Positions 47,201 to 48,137 of a stretch of DNA of 48,137 bases are shown one piece after another. Positions within the stretch are counted from its first letter, which is position 1. Every line of letters begins with the position of its first letter. Source of the DNA: a virus. The DNA lies in the IMG/VR virus record IMGVR_UViG_3300046836_000237, positions 1-48,137 of that record. One strand, 5' to 3'. Under the pieces are notes generated by a model, which saw only the letters and a program-made list of their open reading frames with translations, was not told the origin of the DNA and did no database searches. The position numbers and the translations under genes are program-made.

Positions 47201-47487
47201 GGGGCGCCGCCATCGGCTGCGCTTGCGGGCACGGGCGGCGGGCCAGCGTCAACCGCCGTGATAGGCGCGGCCACGGCGGTTGACGTCGCAGCGGCTTCGG
47301 CCTTGCGATACTTGGTCACCGCGTCGTCGACGCACTGCGACAGCTCGATCGCCGCTGTGGCTTTGGCGAGCACGTCGGGGTGATCGGCGGCGTACTGCGA
47401 CAAGATCGAACCGCAACCCGAGAGCACACAACCCGTGCTGACGACGACGACGAACACGCTACACGCTCTTACGTTGGTAATTCTCAT
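47197..47487 (-). CDS. Small lipoprotein, 96 aa
   Basis: A signal peptide ends in a perfect lipobox, VLSGC, with Cys25 as the acylation site. The mature part is short and helical (ILSQYAADHPDVLAKATAAI, ELSQCVDDAVTKYRKAEAA), with a Pro/Ala-rich tail. It could be an o-spanin-like or exclusion lipoprotein, but it lies far from the lysis genes, next to the terminase. Family not recognised. Confidence 0.7.
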   Translation of the reverse strand: MRITNVRACSVFVVVVSTGCVLSGCGSILSQYAADHPDVLAKATAAIELSQCVDDAVTKYRKAEAAATSTAVAAPITAVDAGPPPVPASAADGGAP

Positions 47488-48104
47488 GATGCTTGTGACC
47501 TTTCAGTTGACTGGACAGTGTCTATGGCAGTGCACACGGCGCGCAGTGCCTCGGGATGTTTGGCGAGCGCATCCAAGATCACGCGCTTGAGCCGCAACCA
47601 TGCGGGGTGTTCATGGACGAACTTGTCTTCGCGCAACGCGCCTTCGCGTTCGAGCTTGGCGCGTAGTGCGTGATACTTGAGCTCGATGTCGGCGAGCTTC
47701 GTGAGCTCGCTCGCGATCAAGTTCGTCCCGCGCTGCGCACGCAGCTTTGCGAGCACGTCAAGACAATCTTGAAGCGCGCTCGGCGGCTCGAGTGACGTGT
47801 CGAGCGGCGGCGGCTCGGGCTTCGCCGGCAACGATTTCTTTTTGCCGTCGGAGCCGAGCCGCTGATCCCACGCATCGGGATCGATCTCATACGCCGCGTA
47901 AATCTTCGCGCGCATTTCGCGCGCGGGTCGGAGCGTTCCCTTGAGCCACTCGAACACGTTCATACGCGAGCGCGCGCCGATATTCGTCGCGACGCGTTGA
48001 TACGAATCTTTCCCGACCGCGATCTGCAAAAGTCGCTGGCCCTCTGTCGTCGGCGCTGGGAACTTTTTGACCATATACGTATCGTCTGTGCGTTGCGTGG
48101 CCAT
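47484..48104 (-). CDS. Probable small terminase subunit with HTH head
   Basis: A 206-aa protein. The N-terminus carries an HTH (KDSYQRVATNIGARSRMNVF, then EWLKGTLRPAREMRAKIYAA) followed by a Pro-rich linker and a long helical region (LDVLAKLRAQRGTNLIASEL, LADIELKYHALRAKLEREGA) suited to ring formation. It is the first late gene before the large terminase, as expected for the small subunit that recognises the packaging site. ATG 48104 or ATG 48074 could be the start; neither has a clear ribosome-binding site. Confidence 0.75.
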   Translation of the reverse strand: MATQRTDDTYMVKKFPAPTTEGQRLLQIAVGKDSYQRVATNIGARSRMNVFEWLKGTLRPAREMRAKIYAAYEIDPDAWDQRLGSDGKKKSLPAKPEPPPLDTSLEPPSALQDCLDVLAKLRAQRGTNLIASELTKLADIELKYHALRAKLEREGALREDKFVHEHPAWLRLKRVILDALAKHPEALRAVCTAIDTVQSTERSQAS

Positions 48105-48137
48105 ACTGTAAAAAAATGCCCGAAACGTTTTCTTGAG

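Noticed and set aside
1-48137. tRNA genes
   Set aside because: No cloverleaf with an anticodon stem and the TTC-arm consensus was noticed on either strand; a tRNA scan would settle it.

Overview
The window reads as one temperate, contractile-tailed (myovirus-like) phage or prophage genome, GC-rich throughout. The head genes resemble those of phage Mu (gp29-type portal, gpT-type major capsid, S49 protease with scaffold). They are followed by a tail-sheath, tube, tape-measure and baseplate cluster, but integration uses a tyrosine recombinase and no Mu transposase is visible. A Gly/Ala-rich lipoprotein (20980-21627) and a SKAEF-type protein (21927-22391) resemble families I associate with myxobacteria. 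I therefore infer a Myxococcota (Polyangia-type) host; this is an inference from family resemblance, not a database result.

Layout: transcription diverges from a switch region at about 7.5-8.75 kb. Leftward (7502 down to 113) runs an early operon: small Cro-like regulator, primase-helicase, a 280-bp repeat/palindrome region, RuvC-like resolvase, a PPC-motif protein, several tiny genes and a candidate Acb2/Tad1-type anti-defence protein. Rightward (7655 to 24111) run a second regulator, a Cas4-like nuclease, a putative ssDNA-binding protein, a RecD2-like helicase split over two distant genes, a J-domain protein, the integrase and a long accessory region of small, often Cys-rich genes. A leftward ImmA-like remnant (8193-8570) sits inside this region. 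From 48104 down to 24068 runs the late operon: small and large terminase, portal, protease/scaffold, capsid, connectors, tail, tail fibres or spike, endolysin and small membrane proteins. If the molecule is circular or circularly permuted, the early leftward operon leads directly into the late operon across the window ends, so the genome would be two divergent transcription units meeting at about 24.1 kb.

Regulation: two 36-bp double operators, identical at 28 of 36 positions, overlap probable promoters for both early operons (7513-7548 and 8707-8742). Most genes are joined by ATGA or GTGA overlaps, which decided many starts. Five genes below 60 codons were recovered from these junctions or from ribosome-binding sites. 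The most interesting points are the operator pair, the palindrome next to the primase-helicase, the split RecD2, the Acb2-like gene, the host-type lipoprotein and a frameshifted gene lying between two paralogues.
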